Positions 63,108-64,000 of a stretch of 64,000 bases of DNA are shown piece after piece. Source of the stretch: Kitasatospora fiedleri (GTDB taxonomy: Bacteria > Actinomycetota > Actinomycetes > Streptomycetales > Streptomycetaceae). The notes below the pieces were generated by a model. The model was not told the DNA's origin, made no database searches, and worked only from the letters and a program-made list of their open reading frames with translations. Numbering within the stretch: position 1 is the first letter of the stretch; each line of letters starts with the position of its first letter. The stretch spans positions 7,035,001 through 7,099,000 of the forward strand of contig NZ_OX419519.1 of NCBI RefSeq assembly GCF_948472415.1. The letters are read 5' to 3'. The position numbers and the translations under genes are program-made.

Positions 63108-63584
63108 ATGCCGGAGTACATCGTTCCCGTCGACCTGATCACCGTGCACGTCGTCCCCGTGCTCGCCGCCACCCCCGAGGACGCCCAGCGCGAGGCCGAG
63201 CGCATCGTCACCGCCGACTGGGAGACCTGGTACGCCCACGCCGAGCCCGTGGTCGTCGGCGACGCCCTCACCCCCGCGCAGTGGGACGCCGAGCAGAAGG
63301 AGGCACCCCGACTCGGTCTCGTCCCGATGGGAACCCCCGGCCGCCGGCCGAAGAACGCCACCCCCGCGGCCAAGCCCCGGGCACCCCGCACCGACCACCA
63401 CGCCGACGGCTCGAAGTGCCCGCCGAGCCACAAGCACACCAGCAGCGGCAAGCCGCTCACCGACGGGTGCACCGGTCGGACCTACTCCACCGCGAAGTGC
63501 ACGTGCGGGTGGACCACCCGCAGCACCGTGAAGACCTACGTGGACGAGACCCGTCGGCGGCACCTCGCCACCGAGCACGGCTGA
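63108..63584 (+). CDS. Cluster protein with C-terminal Cys/His site
   Basis: A 158-residue protein. After a small N-terminal domain (MPEYIVPVDLITVHVVPVL) and a basic linker, the C-terminus has CPPSHKH, KCTCGW and HLATEH, a possible zinc site. Unknown function. Confidence 0.6.
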   Translation: MPEYIVPVDLITVHVVPVLAATPEDAQREAERIVTADWETWYAHAEPVVVGDALTPAQWDAEQKEAPRLGLVPMGTPGRRPKNATPAAKPRAPRTDHHADGSKCPPSHKHTSSGKPLTDGCTGRTYSTAKCTCGWTTRSTVKTYVDETRRRHLATEHG

Positions 63585-63594
63585 CCGGCCGCTG

Positions 63595-63633
63595 GCACCA
63601 GGCCCCACCCCCTCCACGTCGAAGGAACACCCC
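63595..63633 (+). repeat. Intergenic two-part element 10
   Basis: Box A at 63595-63614 and box B GAAGGAACACCCC touching GTG 63634. Confidence 0.75.
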
Positions 63634-63841
63634 GTGCACGTCATCCCCGAGCCGCTGCGGGTCATGGACCTGCCCCGCTCGCACACCTTCGGCTACGCCG
63701 CGCCCGGCACCGCCCCACGTCGCCCTGGTGGACGACGCCGAGCGCCGGGCGCTGTGCGCCCCGGACACCCCGCTCACCTCGGACTGGGCGCTCAACGGTG
63801 ACCCGCTCTGCCCGGCCTGCGCGCCGCTCGTCCAGCTGTGA
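63634..63841 (+). pseudogene. Small Cys-pair protein, frame broken near 63715
   Basis: About 68 residues when repaired (HVIPEPLRVMDLPRSHTFGY, then HVALVDDAERRALC, ending CPACAPLVQL). One base is missing or extra in the CCCC run near 63715. The CPAC end fits the small Cys proteins of this cluster. Confidence 0.55.
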
Positions 63842-63876
63842 CCCCAGACCCCGCCCCCGCCACCGAGGAGACCCCC

Positions 63877-64000
63877 GTGCCCACCGCCACCGCCACCCGC
63901 TACACCCTCACCTACCCGAAGACCAACGACCGGCCCCCGATGCGCGTGCGGTTCACCGCCGCCCCCGACGCGAAGGGCACGTGGACCGTCGAGCGCCAGC
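63877..64000 (+). CDS. Plus-strand cluster protein, cut by window end
   Basis: Starts at GTG 63877 (PTATATRYTLTYPKTNDRPP) behind GAGGAG and runs past the window end. Only 41 residues are visible. Confidence 0.5.
   Translation, partial: MPTATATRYTLTYPKTNDRPPMRVRFTAAPDAKGTWTVERQ

Noticed and set aside
59358..63633. Box A copies as a CRISPR array
   Set aside because: Copies are separated by whole genes with good starts and stops; there are no regular spacers and no cas genes.
1..64000. tRNA or rRNA genes
   Set aside because: I found no T-loop GGTTCGAATCC-like signal with a matching acceptor stem and no rRNA-like sequence. The attachment site is therefore not a tRNA end in this window.

Overview
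The window is very GC-rich DNA with actinobacterial coding habits. A DUF5999 protein, an ECF42 sigma factor paired with a DGPF/YCII protein, an SseB protein, a Tat-exported phospholipase C and a killer-toxin-like beta/gamma-crystallin all point to Streptomycetaceae (Streptomyces or Kitasatospora type). It has two parts: host chromosome from 1 to about 24.54 kb, and an integrated siphovirus-type prophage from about 24.54 kb past the right edge. The right attachment site is outside the window.

Host part. Bases 1-3942 hold the end of an unknown gene, a frame-disrupted type I-like DNA adenine methylase (hsdM) and a predicted nuclease-helicase (DUF2075/Schlafen-like), probably a defence remnant. 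Then come a 5'-3' exonuclease, a CDF metal exporter, a chromate transporter, a class I glutamine-amidotransferase-like hydrolase, a DUF2510 membrane protein, ECF42 sigma with its DGPF partner, a PLP-dependent amino acid aldolase/deaminase, a beta-lactamase-like serine hydrolase, SseB, the crystallin-like secreted protein, a 1044-residue phospholipase C, a GNAT acetyltransferase, DUF5999, a GCS2-type glutamate-cysteine ligase, a CPBP membrane protease and a HAD gene cut by the prophage.

Prophage. A large serine integrase (+) sits just inside the left junction. Almost everything from 26.2 to 57.4 kb is on the minus strand. Read in transcription order from the right it runs: HNH endonuclease, small and large terminase, portal, MuF-like protein, scaffold, P22-like coat, connector and tail-completion genes, major tail protein, G/GT tail chaperones with a candidate -1 frameshift site, tape measure, tail tip proteins, modular endolysin, two holin-like proteins, dNMP kinase, RecB-like nuclease, a phiC31-gp3-like recombination directionality factor, primase, SF3 helicase, family A DNA polymerase, endonuclease VII and a phage sigma factor. 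A divergent region (57.4-57.97 kb, possibly containing cos) separates this from a plus-strand run of small genes (57.97-64 kb) whose gaps carry a repeated two-part element.

The strongest candidates for something undescribed are that repeated element (C-rich box A plus a ribosome-binding box B touching the start codon, reminiscent of the start-associated sequences of cluster K mycobacteriophages) and a TGTTAACC motif upstream of four minus-strand phage genes, which may be the target of the phage sigma factor or a repressor.

Caveat: at least fifteen genes, host and phage alike, are broken by what looks like a single missing base, nearly always in a G or C run. That pattern is more like consensus sequence error than biology. 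These genes are given here as whole loci with the break noted, and should not be read as true pseudogenes without read-level checking.
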